Notes: generated from the sequence alone by a model not told the origin. DNA of 50,165 bases from Synechococcales cyanobacterium bin2.concoct.b11b12b14.033 (GCA_013298875.1 JAAFJH010000009.1:1-50165), one strand, 5' to 3'; positions 23,934 through 33,832 are shown, numbered from the stretch's first letter. Numbers and translations: made by a program.

Positions 23934-24733
23934 TTCTTTCCAATATTTTTAGGGTTAAACATTTCATATATTTTTTTATCAATAACTTGATCTTCAATTA
24001 CTAATAAATGTGGTTTTGCTTTGTCTGAATACCAATCTTCTTTATTTTCTAGTTTAAAACTTTTCATTAAAGATTCAAGCTGTTCATAGTGTTTAAGTAA
24101 ATTAAATTCATAAACTGTTTTATTTTTCTCTTCTGGTGGCACTAAATTAGGATTCACTAAAATTAAAGCATCTCTAATTGCTTTGGCACGGCAGAAATAT
24201 AAATATTGCGGATAATTTAAAACATTCTGTAAGTTTTGTAAAGTTAGCTTTTTATCATTAATTTCATGAATTTCTAATTTTTTCAACTCAGCATAAATCC
24301 ATAAATCTTGGTCGATAATTGCAGTTGATGATTGATTCGTTTCCAAGCTTACCAATACTTCGGGCGGGTCAAAATATAAAATCAATCCATTTAAAACTGC
24401 AAATGCTTGAAATAACTCATCACTGGGGAAGGTTTTAACTATTTTTTGAAAAATAAACTTAGCTAAAAACCCATATTTTTTTAAAGTTAAATCTAAGCAA
24501 GCTTTAATCCATTTACTTTTAGGATCAGCTTCCCATCTTAATTTTCGCCAATTTTCCTTCTTTTCGGGGTCTTGAATTAAATTTAATAAAGTTTGCCCGC
24601 TCGGTTTTTCTAAATATTGACTTAAAAATAAAAAATCATTAATACTGAAAGCTTGTAAATGAATAGAAAAGCCTAATCCTAAATTAAGACTAAGCTTTTC
24701 ATTATAAAAACCGTGTTTGTAATAATTAAACAA
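23930..24733 (-). CDS. hypothetical tail-region protein, TTG start
   Basis: A 267-residue, largely helical protein with no recognised motif. No ATG is found near the start of the frame; TTG at 24733, 1 nt after the stop of the tail tube gene, is the only reasonable start. Position between the tail tube and gp10-like genes is compatible with a tail assembly chaperone. Confidence 0.55.
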   Translation of the reverse strand: MFNYYKHGFYNEKLSLNLGLGFSIHLQAFSINDFLFLSQYLEKPSGQTLLNLIQDPEKKENWRKLRWEADPKSKWIKACLDLTLKKYGFLAKFIFQKIVKTFPSDELFQAFAVLNGLILYFDPPEVLVSLETNQSSTAIIDQDLWIYAELKKLEIHEINDKKLTLQNLQNVLNYPQYLYFCRAKAIRDALILVNPNLVPPEEKNKTVYEFNLLKHYEQLESLMKSFKLENKEDWYSDKAKPHLLVIEDQVIDKKIYEMFNPKNIGKN

Positions 24734-24734
24734 A

Positions 24735-25706
24735 TTAAATTAAAGAACCGAAATGTGTTTGATAAGACTGATGAAAATAAGGTGATTTATACCACATAAA
24801 TTCCATGTCAAAGGCATCTTTTTTCTTGATAGCTGCACTCAATTCAGCATCATTCGAGCTTTTAGCAGTAACTCCCCATGCTACCAATCTGTTTCTTTCC
24901 TGACCAGACATGAAAGGTATATCTGTATCAAATATCATAGTAGTTGGTGTTACTTCCAGAGGCGCACCAGAGTTTCCATTATTTTCATTATAAAAATTGT
25001 AGCCAATTCTATCTAAAACATTCTTTAACTGCCCAGAATCAGCTGGATTGACTTTAACTTTAACGCCGAAAGTCATGCCAGTTTTGAACTTAGAAGTTAC
25101 CGAGTCAGTATTTGAGTCGAAGGATTCTACTTTATGAGGGAATGTAAAAGCATCATCTCCTAAACCAAAATTGAAACTTTGAGGTAAACAGCCATACGCT
25201 TTAGCTGGGGCAGCTTCTTTCAAATCGCTCAATTCAGCCCAGCCTTCTTCATAAGTGTCAATATAAAAAACTTGCTGAACATCGGGAACTTTTGCAAATC
25301 TTAAATATTGAGGCAATAATGGTTCAATTCCTGCAACAAAATAAGTCTCTCCGGCGGCTTTAGCGATAGCAAGTTGAACACCAGCTATTTTTTTAGCCCA
25401 AATTGGGTCTGTTTGATCAACTACAATTCTAACACCTTGCCCCGCAGTCAAAGCAGTACCTAAAACTATAGGGTCAGACCAATTTCCAGCTACTGGATCA
25501 CTATACTCACCCAAGAATATTGGTCTAACTTTAATAGCTGGCGTTAATCCGGTTAATTTTTTTACGGGGACTATTTTATTTTTTCTTGCTGTAGTTGGGG
25601 TAAATGCGGCTACTGTAATTTTTGTTGGATCAAATTGTTTAGTAGTAATTTCGAGAGATTCATCGGCTAAGTAAGTTCTAGCTTTCCAGAGAGGTAATGC
25701 GACCAT
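24735..25706 (-). CDS. probable major tail tube protein
   Basis: A 323-residue protein, beta-rich, with low cysteine content and a long ordered-looking sequence (WAKKIAGVQLAIAKAAGETYF, FGVKVKVNPADSG). Size, position next to the gp10-like gene and its own promoter-linked palindrome (site 4) fit the tail tube. I chose ATG at 25706, not the upstream TTG at 25718. No sequence-level family match can be shown. Confidence 0.5.
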   Translation of the reverse strand: MVALPLWKARTYLADESLEITTKQFDPTKITVAAFTPTTARKNKIVPVKKLTGLTPAIKVRPIFLGEYSDPVAGNWSDPIVLGTALTAGQGVRIVVDQTDPIWAKKIAGVQLAIAKAAGETYFVAGIEPLLPQYLRFAKVPDVQQVFYIDTYEEGWAELSDLKEAAPAKAYGCLPQSFNFGLGDDAFTFPHKVESFDSNTDSVTSKFKTGMTFGVKVKVNPADSGQLKNVLDRIGYNFYNENNGNSGAPLEVTPTTMIFDTDIPFMSGQERNRLVAWGVTAKSSNDAELSAAIKKKDAFDMEFMWYKSPYFHQSYQTHFGSLI

Positions 25707-25746
25707 TTTTTTATTCAAATAAGTTATTTGTTAAATAATATCAAAA

Positions 25747-25774
25747 ATTCCTGATAGCTGCATGTTTTAGGAAC
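25747..25774. promoter_or_regulatory. 28-bp palindromic operator-like site 4
   Basis: Plus-strand arms ATTCCTGATAGCTG and CATGTTTTAGGAAC. On the minus strand TTTTGATATTATTT starts directly after the site and the start codon at 25706 follows. Confidence 0.75.
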
Positions 25775-25791
25775 TTTAAGCTAAAAATAAA

Positions 25792-26535
25792 TTATTTCTG
25801 TTTTTTAGTTTTTAAAATATATTGACTTAGCCAGCTAATGCCATAGTTTGTAAATAGAGTTTGAGTTAATACCTTTTCATGCAAATTGACAGTTTTCAAA
25901 TAGCAAATATTATTATTTATTTTCTCTGCAAATCCAATTAATTGATTTCTTGAATCTCTAAACAAAATTTTACGCTCTAAGCAAAATTCAATAAATTTCT
26001 TTTCGGGAAACTGGAGTAATTTAGCGGTATTTCTGATTGAGTGCAAGCCTTCTTTATTTTCAATCAAATCTAAAGTCTCAGCTTTCGGTCTTAATTTCTC
26101 ATTTAAAGCTTGCAAAGCCTCCTTTTCCCGATATTCAACAATCCATCTTTCAGCTCTTTTGACAGCGTTTTCAATTTGATATGAAGGCAAATATCTATCA
26201 ACTTCATATTTTCCAGTTTTTCTAATAGTTGGCAAAACTTCATCTTCAACCCAAATTTGGAAAGTTTCAGCTTGTGGTTTTTTGCTTCTTAACAAAAGTC
26301 TATACAATCCACTTTCATTGATTATTATTGCCTCTGAGTTCCCGCTTATTTCCCGCCTTATGTTATATATAGCCCGCTGTGAATCACGGAGTTGGTCTGC
26401 TAATTGTGAAGTGTTTTGAATATCTAAAACTTTGGCAATATCAGCTAGAACAAACCAAGGTTCACCATCAATATTGACAGTTCTTAATTCTAAATTCTCT
26501 TTTTGGAAAATTTGTAAATCTGTATTCAATTCCAT
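25792..26535 (-). CDS. Bro-N/KilAC antirepressor
   Basis: A 247-residue protein. The N-terminal Bro-N domain (LELRTVNIDGEPWFVLADIAKVLDIQ, then LRSKKPQAETFQIWVEDEVLPTIRKTGKY) is followed by a C-terminal KilAC/ANT-type domain (EGLHSIRNTAKLLQFPEKKFIEF). Such proteins bind DNA or repressors and act as antirepressors in phages. I chose ATG at 26535 because GGAG lies upstream; ATG at 26583 is the alternative. It sits between the tape measure and tail tube genes, an odd place that suggests insertion as a moron. Confidence 0.8.
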   Translation of the reverse strand: MELNTDLQIFQKENLELRTVNIDGEPWFVLADIAKVLDIQNTSQLADQLRDSQRAIYNIRREISGNSEAIIINESGLYRLLLRSKKPQAETFQIWVEDEVLPTIRKTGKYEVDRYLPSYQIENAVKRAERWIVEYREKEALQALNEKLRPKAETLDLIENKEGLHSIRNTAKLLQFPEKKFIEFCLERKILFRDSRNQLIGFAEKINNNICYLKTVNLHEKVLTQTLFTNYGISWLSQYILKTKKQK

Positions 26536-26618
26536 TAAAAGCTTTTTCTCCAGAGGTAATGGTTGGAAACCTATCAAAGCCATTACTCGATGATAGGAAT
26601 TTATTTATTCTATCAAAA

Positions 26619-26646
26619 ATTCCTATTAGTTGTAGGTTTTAGGAAC
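26619..26646. promoter_or_regulatory. 28-bp palindromic operator-like site 5
   Basis: Plus-strand arms ATTCCTATTAGTTG and TAGGTTTTAGGAAC. It overlaps the end of the tape measure intergenic space; on the minus strand TTTTGATAGAAT follows directly, giving the antirepressor gene its own promoter. Confidence 0.75.
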
Positions 26647-26647
26647 T

Positions 26648-29600
26648 TTAAACTATTTTCTTGGCTAAATAATCAAGATTCTCTTTTACTCCCGTTTGCA
26701 CAGCGGTTTTAAACTTATCAGCCAAATTATTGACAGTATCTTCCATTATCAAGTTTTGAGTGCCAATTTGCGTATAAAAAGCCTCGCTACCAACAGCAGT
26801 TCTTTGCAAGCCCAAATCATTAGCTCGGTTAAAACTGGCATTGTAAACTGATTGAGCTGAGTTTTTCTTATCTAAGGCTTCTTGTAATTTTTTGTCTGCT
26901 TCTAATTGGGCTTTTACATTTTCCTCTTGCTTTCTTAGACGTTCCTCATTAAATGTTTTGATTAACGCTTTTAGCTTTTCATCGGCACTTTGAGTTTTAG
27001 TAAAGCCAAATTCTTGTAAAACATTTGATAAATTTTGGGTCAAATTCTTTAAGTCTTCTTGGGCTTGCTTGGCCAAGTCTTTAAATAAAGCTTCTCTATC
27101 TTGAGTTGCCGTGAGAATTGCATCATCAAGCGGTTTAAAATACTCGTCTGAAATACTTTTGAGTGAATCATTTAAAATAGTTTGCATTCCATTGGTATTA
27201 AATCCGCCTTCCATTAAATCAGCTGCTTCATTAATGGCTTTATCAACGGCTTCACCCAGCCCTTTAAATTCTTTGCCAAATTTGCCATAAAGTTTTTCAT
27301 TATCAAAACCAGCAAAAAATACCCGAGTATCAAATTCTGAAAATTGTTTGCCTAAGTCAAATAATAGTTTTTTCAAATCTTTACTTAATCCTTTAGAAAA
27401 TTCTTTGTATTTTTCACCAATATCTTTGGCGGCAATATGGCTCTCATCAGTTCCTAAGTTTAGCAATTGCTTCTGCATAGCCCTAACTTGAGGTTCTAAA
27501 GTGGCTAATATCCTTTGTCTTTCTCTAATTTGCTTTGAAATACCAATAACAGTTTCTTTATTCCAAGAATTATCAACCTTATCTAAAGCTTCTTCTTGGG
27601 CTTTCATTAAGGTTTCATACTCTTGAGTTATTTTCTCAATTTGTTTTTTTATTTCAGCGTCTCTTTTAGCTTTTTTCTTAGCTTTTTGCCCTTTAAAAAA
27701 CCCAAAAATAGTTGTTCCAATACTGAAAGCAGTTGATAAACCAGCCGTTATAGCACCTGCAGGGCCAGCTCCACCGGCACCGCCAAGCCCTCCCAGAATG
27801 CCACTTAATGGGTTTCCACCTTCTCCACCGCCTTTTCCACCACCAGTTAGGCCAGAGAAAATATCTTTAAAGCCGCCAAAACCTTTACCACTAAATAAAC
27901 CACCAACAGCTGAACCTAAATTCGATACAACCGAACCAAAGCCAGAAACCAGACCACCCAAAGCACCACCAGCAGAACCCGCCGAATCACCCATACCCGC
28001 CGCTTTTTTCGCCGCAATTCCACAAGAAGTACCTAAATCTTTGATAAACTTTCCTGATTCATCAAATAAGCCAAAGTTTCCATTACCTATTTTTTCGATT
28101 TGTTGCCCAGCAGGTAGAGAGCCACCACCAGCACCACCTTTAAAACCCGTAAGCAAGGCTAAAGGATTAAAACCACCGCTTCCACCTTCTTTACCACCAT
28201 TAAAAGCTTTAAAAACATCTGAAACTTTAGAAAATATTGTTTCTCCGATTTTAAAAGCCTCTTCGACCGTAATTTTTCCGTCTTCGAAGGCTGAGGTTAT
28301 TTCGCCATAAATACTCTTTGCACCGTCTACCAACGACTTTTTAATATCATCTGTTTGTTTTTTAGTTCTTTCAAATTCTTTAGCTTTTAAGTCATTTTCA
28401 TTTGATGCCAAGCCAGTCGATTTTTTATTCTCCGCTTGAGTTTTCTCTTGTGTAACGGCATCTTTTTTAGTGGTGATTTTATTATTAGCTTCTTGAATCT
28501 TTTCGGAAGCTCCGGCCTGTAAATCAACTAAAGCTTTTTGCAAATCAGCCACTACTTTAATTAATTCATTCTTTTTGGCTTCTAATCTTTCCCTTTCTGC
28601 CTGTCCTGAAGCGTTAGCAATTAAATTATCTTGATTTGCTAATTCTGATTGGGCATTTAAAAGTTTGTCAATTGCGGCGGCTTCTTCATTTTTTAAACTT
28701 AATTTCAAATCAGCCAAATCATTTTCTTCTTTTTGAATTTCAAGATTGGAAATTTTGATTTTATTTAATTCTTTTTCGTAATCATTTAAAACCTTTTGAT
28801 TTTCAATTGAATTTAATCTTTTATTTTTTTCCTCTTCGCTGATTAAACCTTGCTTTGACAATAATTCAATTCTTTGTTTTTCTAAGTCTAAATCTTGATT
28901 GGCTTTATCTAATTCATTATCTTTGCCAGCTAATGCCCTTTTAGTCTCAAAAATAGCTTGTTCTTGCTCTCTTAAAACCTTTTTCTGTTCAGTTAAAGCG
29001 ATAGTATCTTGTAATTCTTTTTGGGCTAATTTGGCTAATTCTTCACTTTCTCTAATCTTTTCTTGTCGGGCTTTTTCGGCGTCTGCCTTTCGGTCTAAAC
29101 TTTCTTGACTTGGTCCTTTTTTGCCCTTTGCACCTCTTTTGCGACTTCCGCCTGAACCACCCTTTCCACTGCCTAAATCTAAATCTTTAGTATCACCTCC
29201 GGCTGATGGTGATGAGCTATCATCTTTTTTATTGTTTGAAAGCTTGAATTCGGGCAGCTTCGACTTGCCAGATGATTGTAAACCTTGTCCAGCCGAAATT
29301 AATTTAGCCGAAAGACCTTGACCCATATTTACAGCTTTATCAATAGCCGAGTTTGCCATTGCCTCTAAATTTCCTAATTTAAAAGCCGGAACAGTAGCAG
29401 ATAAATTAATTTTTCTTGGCTTAAGGCTAAATTCCTTAGGCAATTTACTTTCAAAAGAATCAAAAGCGGCCTTTAATTGACTTACATCTCCGCTTTTGAT
29501 AGCGTTAAATAAATCTCCAAAAGCCTTACCAATTCCTTTAAAAGCTCCTTTAATCGACTCTATAACTCCGCTACCAAACTGCATAAAACCATTTAGCCAG

Positions 29601-32350
29601 CCAGACAAGCCAGCTCCAATCATTTGAGAAACAGCAGGGAAGAACTTCGCCCAAAGCTTGCCAACTGTATCTAATGGGTGAAAAAAGAAAGCTATAAAAC
29701 CTTTTGCAAATTGCCCAACTCCCGCTGTAATACTTCCCAAGCCCTGCCCCATAGTAATAAGAATCATACCGAGAGCAACTTTGAAAATATTTACAACAAA
29801 TTCCCAGCCCTGCTTAAATGAATTAGCTAATTGAGTAACAGCTTCCTTCGGTTTGGTAGCGACTATTGAAAGGAAATTAGTAAACGGAGCTGTTATCGTT
29901 AAAATTCCTTGCAAAAGAAAATTGAATGCTTCTAAGGCCGCCTTTCCAAAGCCCACTAAAAATACAATTACTGGAGCTATTAAACCGCCAATCTGGGCAA
30001 AAAAGTCTTTAAATAAAATACCAGTTTCAACTAAAACAGGTTTGAGGGCATTAAATGGAGCTAATAAACCGCCAACTTGTTGTCCAATTCTGTCAAAAGT
30101 GCCATTTTGTATAAATTTTTCTGTTACATCAGCAGTTCCTCTAATTCCACCCTCTTCGTTAGCATTTAAAGCGATTCCTTGTCCAGTTTTTTGATCGGCT
30201 ATCGTAGTTGTATTTTTTAACCTTTGCCTCCCTGATTCAATACCCTTTTGAGTCTTTTTAAACATTTCCTCTAAAGAGCCACCCGCTTTTTCCGCTTCGG
30301 CTCTTAGCTCTTTAAGCTTTTCAATTTGATCAATCAGTATGACCGCTTGATTTTTGAATTCTCCACCAAAAATTTTAGATAGGACTTTTGACCTATCAAC
30401 ATTATTTACACCTTTTAATTTGCCAGCCAATTCTTCTAAAACTACTGATAAGTTTTTCGCATCTCCAGTCGGACCTTTGAAAGTAAGTCCGAGTTTTTTC
30501 ATTGCAGTTTCGCTTATTCTGCTTGATCCAGATAAACGACTTAGCATACTTCCATATGCTCGGCCCGCTGTTTCAGCCTGAACCCCTCTATCTTGCAAAA
30601 GACCTACTACTGCTACGGCTTCTGTGAAAGGTTGCTTCATTGCACTCGCAGAAGCTCCCGACTTGGAAAGAGCTTCTCCTAAACCAGTTAAATCAGCTTT
30701 GGTCGCATTGGCGACATTTGCCATAACGTCAGTAATTTTTGCACTTTCAGATAAATCAATTCCATAACTTTTCATGGTAGTTAAAAGCGTACTAGTAACC
30801 GCATTAAAGTCTTCACCAGTCGCAATAGCAGCCTTTCCGGAAGTTCTGATTAATCCGTAGGCTTCCTCAATTGGAACACCCGCTTTTGTTAACTCAATGA
30901 TTGCGTCTGAAATTTGAGTAGTATTAAATTTGCCAAGCTCTAAACTGATTGCTTGTATTTGATTCCGGGCATTTTCTAAACCTTCGGTATTTAAATTTGG
31001 ATTTAGGGCCGCCAAAAGGTTTAACTTACTTTCTAATTCTGCATAAATAGGAATAGTTCTTTTCGCTTCCATTCCTGCATTAATAAAAGCACCACCAACC
31101 AAAGCTAAACCAGCGGTTACCGGATTAATTAAACTTGTTACTCCAGCTAAAGCACTGCTTCCACTCGCTAATCCAGCCCCAGCAGTACCCGCTACCGCCC
31201 CTTCCGCGGTACTCGCTCCAGCACTAGAAATACCAGTATTTCTTAAAAGGGAAAAATTAGGTAATGCCTGAGCTAGACTGCTTAAGCTTTGAAATTGACT
31301 TAAAGCCATTCCCAGCTGAGGCGAAAACTGACTAATAACAGAGTTTAATTGACTGAAACCAACTTGCATACTACGCATAGGAGTAGCATCATTCATTCGG
31401 TTTTGAAGTAGCTGAGTCGAATTTGAAACGTCAATTAAGCCTCTTCGATATTGAGCTTGGCTAATTGCCCCCGCTTGTAAAGCTTGGTTTAAGTTAGTTT
31501 CTGCTCGTGCTAAAGTTGCCGTGCTAGATTGAGCAGTCTGATTGAGTGCAGTATTTGCCCTAAGCATTGTATTAACTTGCTCAAGACTATGTCCTTCTTG
31601 CGTTAAAGTGGCTCTTAAAGCATCTCTTTGCCTGCCATATTGCAAAGCCTCAGCTCGCCCTAAAGCTAATTCTTGTCTATAAGCTACCCATGCACTAGTA
31701 TCTGGCCTTGGTTCTCTGGCTGGCCTAACTACTGGTTCTCGCAATTGAGTGTTGGATCTAGCTTGTAGAATATTCCTGTTATTGGAAATATCCGTTAATC
31801 CTCTTTGATATTGTGATTGAGTGATTATATTATTTTGTAAAGCTTGATTTAAACTATTTTCTGACCTAATTAAAGTTTCGTTTGCAGTCCTTGCAGTTTG
31901 ACTTAATTGAGCATTTTGCCTTAATTCCTGATTTATTTGAGCTATGCTCTTTCCTTCCGCTTGCAAACTAGCTTTTAAATTATTTTGCTGTTGAACTAAT
32001 TGTGCTGATTGTGAACGAGCCAAAGCCAATTCTTCTCTATAATTTTTTAACGCACTAGTATCTGGTCTTGTGGCGGGTTGCGGTCTAGCCCCTGACTCTG
32101 GTCTTGAACTTACTGGCCTAGGATTTTCATTAATTGGTATATTTACATTTGCCCCAGCTCTTTGAACTACCGCTCTGATTCTTGATTCTAAATAAGCTTC
32201 GTCAATACTAACTCTTAATTTAAGCTCACGTTTTAAGCCACGAGTTAAAGTATCAATTTCTTTTAATTCATTTCTAACTTGATTAAGCCCACCCAAAGCA
32301 GAGCCATCAATATTAACTTTTAAATTTGCTTGTAAATCTCTGACTGTCAT
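26648..32350 (-). CDS. tape measure protein
   Basis: A 1900-residue protein that sets tail length. By the rule of about 0.15 nm per residue the tail would be near 285 nm. The TP901-type core (residues 480-640, MKSYGIDLSESAKITDVMAN, VQAETAGRAYGSMLSRLSG) is followed by hydrophobic stretches (residues 760-860) and long coiled-coil helices (residues 1030-1260). Residues 95-200 and 215-320 are two tandem copies of one unit with an exact 120-residue period, each beginning RPDTSA. A glycine-rich region covers residues 1330-1530. Confidence 0.92.
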   Translation of the reverse strand: MTVRDLQANLKVNIDGSALGGLNQVRNELKEIDTLTRGLKRELKLRVSIDEAYLESRIRAVVQRAGANVNIPINENPRPVSSRPESGARPQPATRPDTSALKNYREELALARSQSAQLVQQQNNLKASLQAEGKSIAQINQELRQNAQLSQTARTANETLIRSENSLNQALQNNIITQSQYQRGLTDISNNRNILQARSNTQLREPVVRPAREPRPDTSAWVAYRQELALGRAEALQYGRQRDALRATLTQEGHSLEQVNTMLRANTALNQTAQSSTATLARAETNLNQALQAGAISQAQYRRGLIDVSNSTQLLQNRMNDATPMRSMQVGFSQLNSVISQFSPQLGMALSQFQSLSSLAQALPNFSLLRNTGISSAGASTAEGAVAGTAGAGLASGSSALAGVTSLINPVTAGLALVGGAFINAGMEAKRTIPIYAELESKLNLLAALNPNLNTEGLENARNQIQAISLELGKFNTTQISDAIIELTKAGVPIEEAYGLIRTSGKAAIATGEDFNAVTSTLLTTMKSYGIDLSESAKITDVMANVANATKADLTGLGEALSKSGASASAMKQPFTEAVAVVGLLQDRGVQAETAGRAYGSMLSRLSGSSRISETAMKKLGLTFKGPTGDAKNLSVVLEELAGKLKGVNNVDRSKVLSKIFGGEFKNQAVILIDQIEKLKELRAEAEKAGGSLEEMFKKTQKGIESGRQRLKNTTTIADQKTGQGIALNANEEGGIRGTADVTEKFIQNGTFDRIGQQVGGLLAPFNALKPVLVETGILFKDFFAQIGGLIAPVIVFLVGFGKAALEAFNFLLQGILTITAPFTNFLSIVATKPKEAVTQLANSFKQGWEFVVNIFKVALGMILITMGQGLGSITAGVGQFAKGFIAFFFHPLDTVGKLWAKFFPAVSQMIGAGLSGWLNGFMQFGSGVIESIKGAFKGIGKAFGDLFNAIKSGDVSQLKAAFDSFESKLPKEFSLKPRKINLSATVPAFKLGNLEAMANSAIDKAVNMGQGLSAKLISAGQGLQSSGKSKLPEFKLSNNKKDDSSSPSAGGDTKDLDLGSGKGGSGGSRKRGAKGKKGPSQESLDRKADAEKARQEKIRESEELAKLAQKELQDTIALTEQKKVLREQEQAIFETKRALAGKDNELDKANQDLDLEKQRIELLSKQGLISEEEKNKRLNSIENQKVLNDYEKELNKIKISNLEIQKEENDLADLKLSLKNEEAAAIDKLLNAQSELANQDNLIANASGQAERERLEAKKNELIKVVADLQKALVDLQAGASEKIQEANNKITTKKDAVTQEKTQAENKKSTGLASNENDLKAKEFERTKKQTDDIKKSLVDGAKSIYGEITSAFEDGKITVEEAFKIGETIFSKVSDVFKAFNGGKEGGSGGFNPLALLTGFKGGAGGGSLPAGQQIEKIGNGNFGLFDESGKFIKDLGTSCGIAAKKAAGMGDSAGSAGGALGGLVSGFGSVVSNLGSAVGGLFSGKGFGGFKDIFSGLTGGGKGGGEGGNPLSGILGGLGGAGGAGPAGAITAGLSTAFSIGTTIFGFFKGQKAKKKAKRDAEIKKQIEKITQEYETLMKAQEEALDKVDNSWNKETVIGISKQIRERQRILATLEPQVRAMQKQLLNLGTDESHIAAKDIGEKYKEFSKGLSKDLKKLLFDLGKQFSEFDTRVFFAGFDNEKLYGKFGKEFKGLGEAVDKAINEAADLMEGGFNTNGMQTILNDSLKSISDEYFKPLDDAILTATQDREALFKDLAKQAQEDLKNLTQNLSNVLQEFGFTKTQSADEKLKALIKTFNEERLRKQEENVKAQLEADKKLQEALDKKNSAQSVYNASFNRANDLGLQRTAVGSEAFYTQIGTQNLIMEDTVNNLADKFKTAVQTGVKENLDYLAKKIV

Positions 32351-32362
32351 TTAAATAAAATG

Positions 32363-32390
32363 ATTCCACATACTTATAACTATTGAGAAT
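32363..32390. promoter_or_regulatory. 28-bp palindromic operator-like site 6
   Basis: Plus-strand arms ATTCCACATACTTA and TAACTATTGAGAAT. It lies between divergent genes: the tape measure (minus) and the KilAC antirepressor (plus). TATATAAT on the plus strand follows within 6 bp, and TATAAT-like sequence precedes it on the minus strand, so it could control both directions. Confidence 0.75.
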
Positions 32391-32467
32391 ATTATATATA
32401 ATAATGAATGGGAATAATGCCAATATTATTTCCCACCTCCCTAAATTGGCTTAAGGAAAGTTATTCA

Positions 32468-33202
32468 ATGGAAATAATCAAAATAATCAACAAAAATAAT
32501 CAGCAATTAGTAAATGCTAGAGAATTGCACAATTATTTAGGATCAAAACAAGATTTTTCAACTTGGATTAAAGCAAGAATTGAAAAATATGACTTGGTTG
32601 AAAACGCTGACTTTGAGGTTTGCAAGCCTCCACAAAATTATGGAGCGACCCAGAGCTTGAATCCAGCGATTGAATATTATTTAACTTTGGATTGTGCTAA
32701 ACAGCTTGCAATGGTTGAGAACAATGAAAAGGGAAAATTAGCTAGATTGTATTTTATTGAATCAGAGAAGAAATACAAGGAATCTTTGAGTAAATTTCAA
32801 TTACCTTCAAATTACAAAGAAGCCCTTTTGGCTTTGATAAAAAAAGAAGAAGAAAAAGAAGCTTTACAGATTCAACTAGAAAGTCAAAAAGATAAAGTCG
32901 AATTTGCAGATCAACTTTTGGATACAACCAATGCTATTGATTTTAAAACAGCTGCCAAGGCAATGAATTTAAATTTTGGTAGAAATACTTTGTTTGGTAA
33001 ATGCAAAGAATTAGGCATTTTAGACCGTTCCAACCAGCCCTACCAAAAATATGTAGATTCTGGCTATTTTGTAGTTTTAGAAAGTTTTTTTAATCACCCG
33101 AAAACAGGAGACAAGATATTGACAACAAAAACTTTAATTACAGCCAAAGGACAGCAATTTCTAATAAAAAGATTAAGCCAAGAGCTGGCTACAGTACAAT
33201 AA
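32468..33202 (+). CDS. AntA-like antirepressor with KilAC domain
   Basis: A 244-residue protein. The N-terminal part (VNARELHNYLGSKQDFSTWI, then ENADFEV and YYLTLDCAKQLAMVE) matches the AntA/AntB antirepressor domain; the C-terminal part (FKTAAKAMNLNFGRNTLFGK, then LITAKGQQFLIKRL) is a KilAC/ANT domain. I chose ATG at 32468 over 32408 because AAGGAAAG precedes it and the domain begins there. It faces away from the tape measure gene and starts the small plus-strand island. Confidence 0.85.
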   Translation: MEIIKIINKNNQQLVNARELHNYLGSKQDFSTWIKARIEKYDLVENADFEVCKPPQNYGATQSLNPAIEYYLTLDCAKQLAMVENNEKGKLARLYFIESEKKYKESLSKFQLPSNYKEALLALIKKEEEKEALQIQLESQKDKVEFADQLLDTTNAIDFKTAAKAMNLNFGRNTLFGKCKELGILDRSNQPYQKYVDSGYFVVLESFFNHPKTGDKILTTKTLITAKGQQFLIKRLSQELATVQ

Positions 33203-33218
33203 AAGAGGCAAATGAAAA

Positions 33219-33446
33219 ATGAATATTGAAGATAAAAAAACCTTTGAAGTAAACGGTATTTTGTTTCCAGACGATATAACCTTAGATGTATATGAAAGTT
33301 TAAGTTCGGAGTCAGATAAAGCAGTTGCATTGTTAAAATTGCACAAAGAAGTAAAGGCAGACAGTGAATTGACAGTTTCTGACATTAAAAAAAATATTGG
33401 AATTAGAGACGCAATGGGAATTTTTAAATCTTACTTTTTAGTTTAA
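33219..33446 (+). CDS. hypothetical protein of the plus-strand island
   Basis: A 75-residue protein (NGILFPDDITLDVYESL). It follows the antirepressor by 16 nt and its stop overlaps the next start. No family recognised. Position among probable head-tail joining genes suggests a small structural or chaperone role. Confidence 0.5.
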   Translation: MNIEDKKTFEVNGILFPDDITLDVYESLSSESDKAVALLKLHKEVKADSELTVSDIKKNIGIRDAMGIFKSYFLV

Positions 33447-33829
33447 TGAGCAGAATTGAAAACTTATTGCAAAGAGGCCTAAACAAAATATTAAAAGACG
33501 AATATTTGATTTGGAATATTTACTTACCAACCAAAGAAATTAAGCCAAATTTTGAGAATATAAGACAAGTTTTGGGTGAACCAGTCGCTAGTTTTAAGGG
33601 TTCTTATCCGAGCCAAAAGCCTAAAGCAATAGTTACTAATAGTGAAGAAGGCGACTTGGTGGTAAACATTTCGGTATACAAAATAGACATTATTAGTTTG
33701 CCAATAGGTTTAACGAAAAAGCATATACTCAAAATTAACAATGACGATTCTATTTATATGCCAACTGTTGATTTGAGTGATGATTTGATAAATAGAAATA
33801 TTAGTTTAGAAGTGGAGTTAATTAAATAA
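33446..33829 (+). CDS. probable tail-completion protein
   Basis: A 127-residue protein, alpha then beta, with LPTKEIKPNFENIRQVLGEPV and VNISVYKIDIISLP. Size and position in a block of short genes near the capsid genes fit a head-tail connector or tail terminator. No motif is diagnostic. Confidence 0.45.
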   Translation: MSRIENLLQRGLNKILKDEYLIWNIYLPTKEIKPNFENIRQVLGEPVASFKGSYPSQKPKAIVTNSEEGDLVVNISVYKIDIISLPIGLTKKHILKINNDDSIYMPTVDLSDDLINRNISLEVELIK

Positions 33830-33832
33830 ATT

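Noticed and set aside
27798-28310. Plus-strand Pro-rich ORF opposite the tape measure gene
   Set aside because: It is the antisense of the glycine-rich stretch of the tape measure gene and has no supporting signal.
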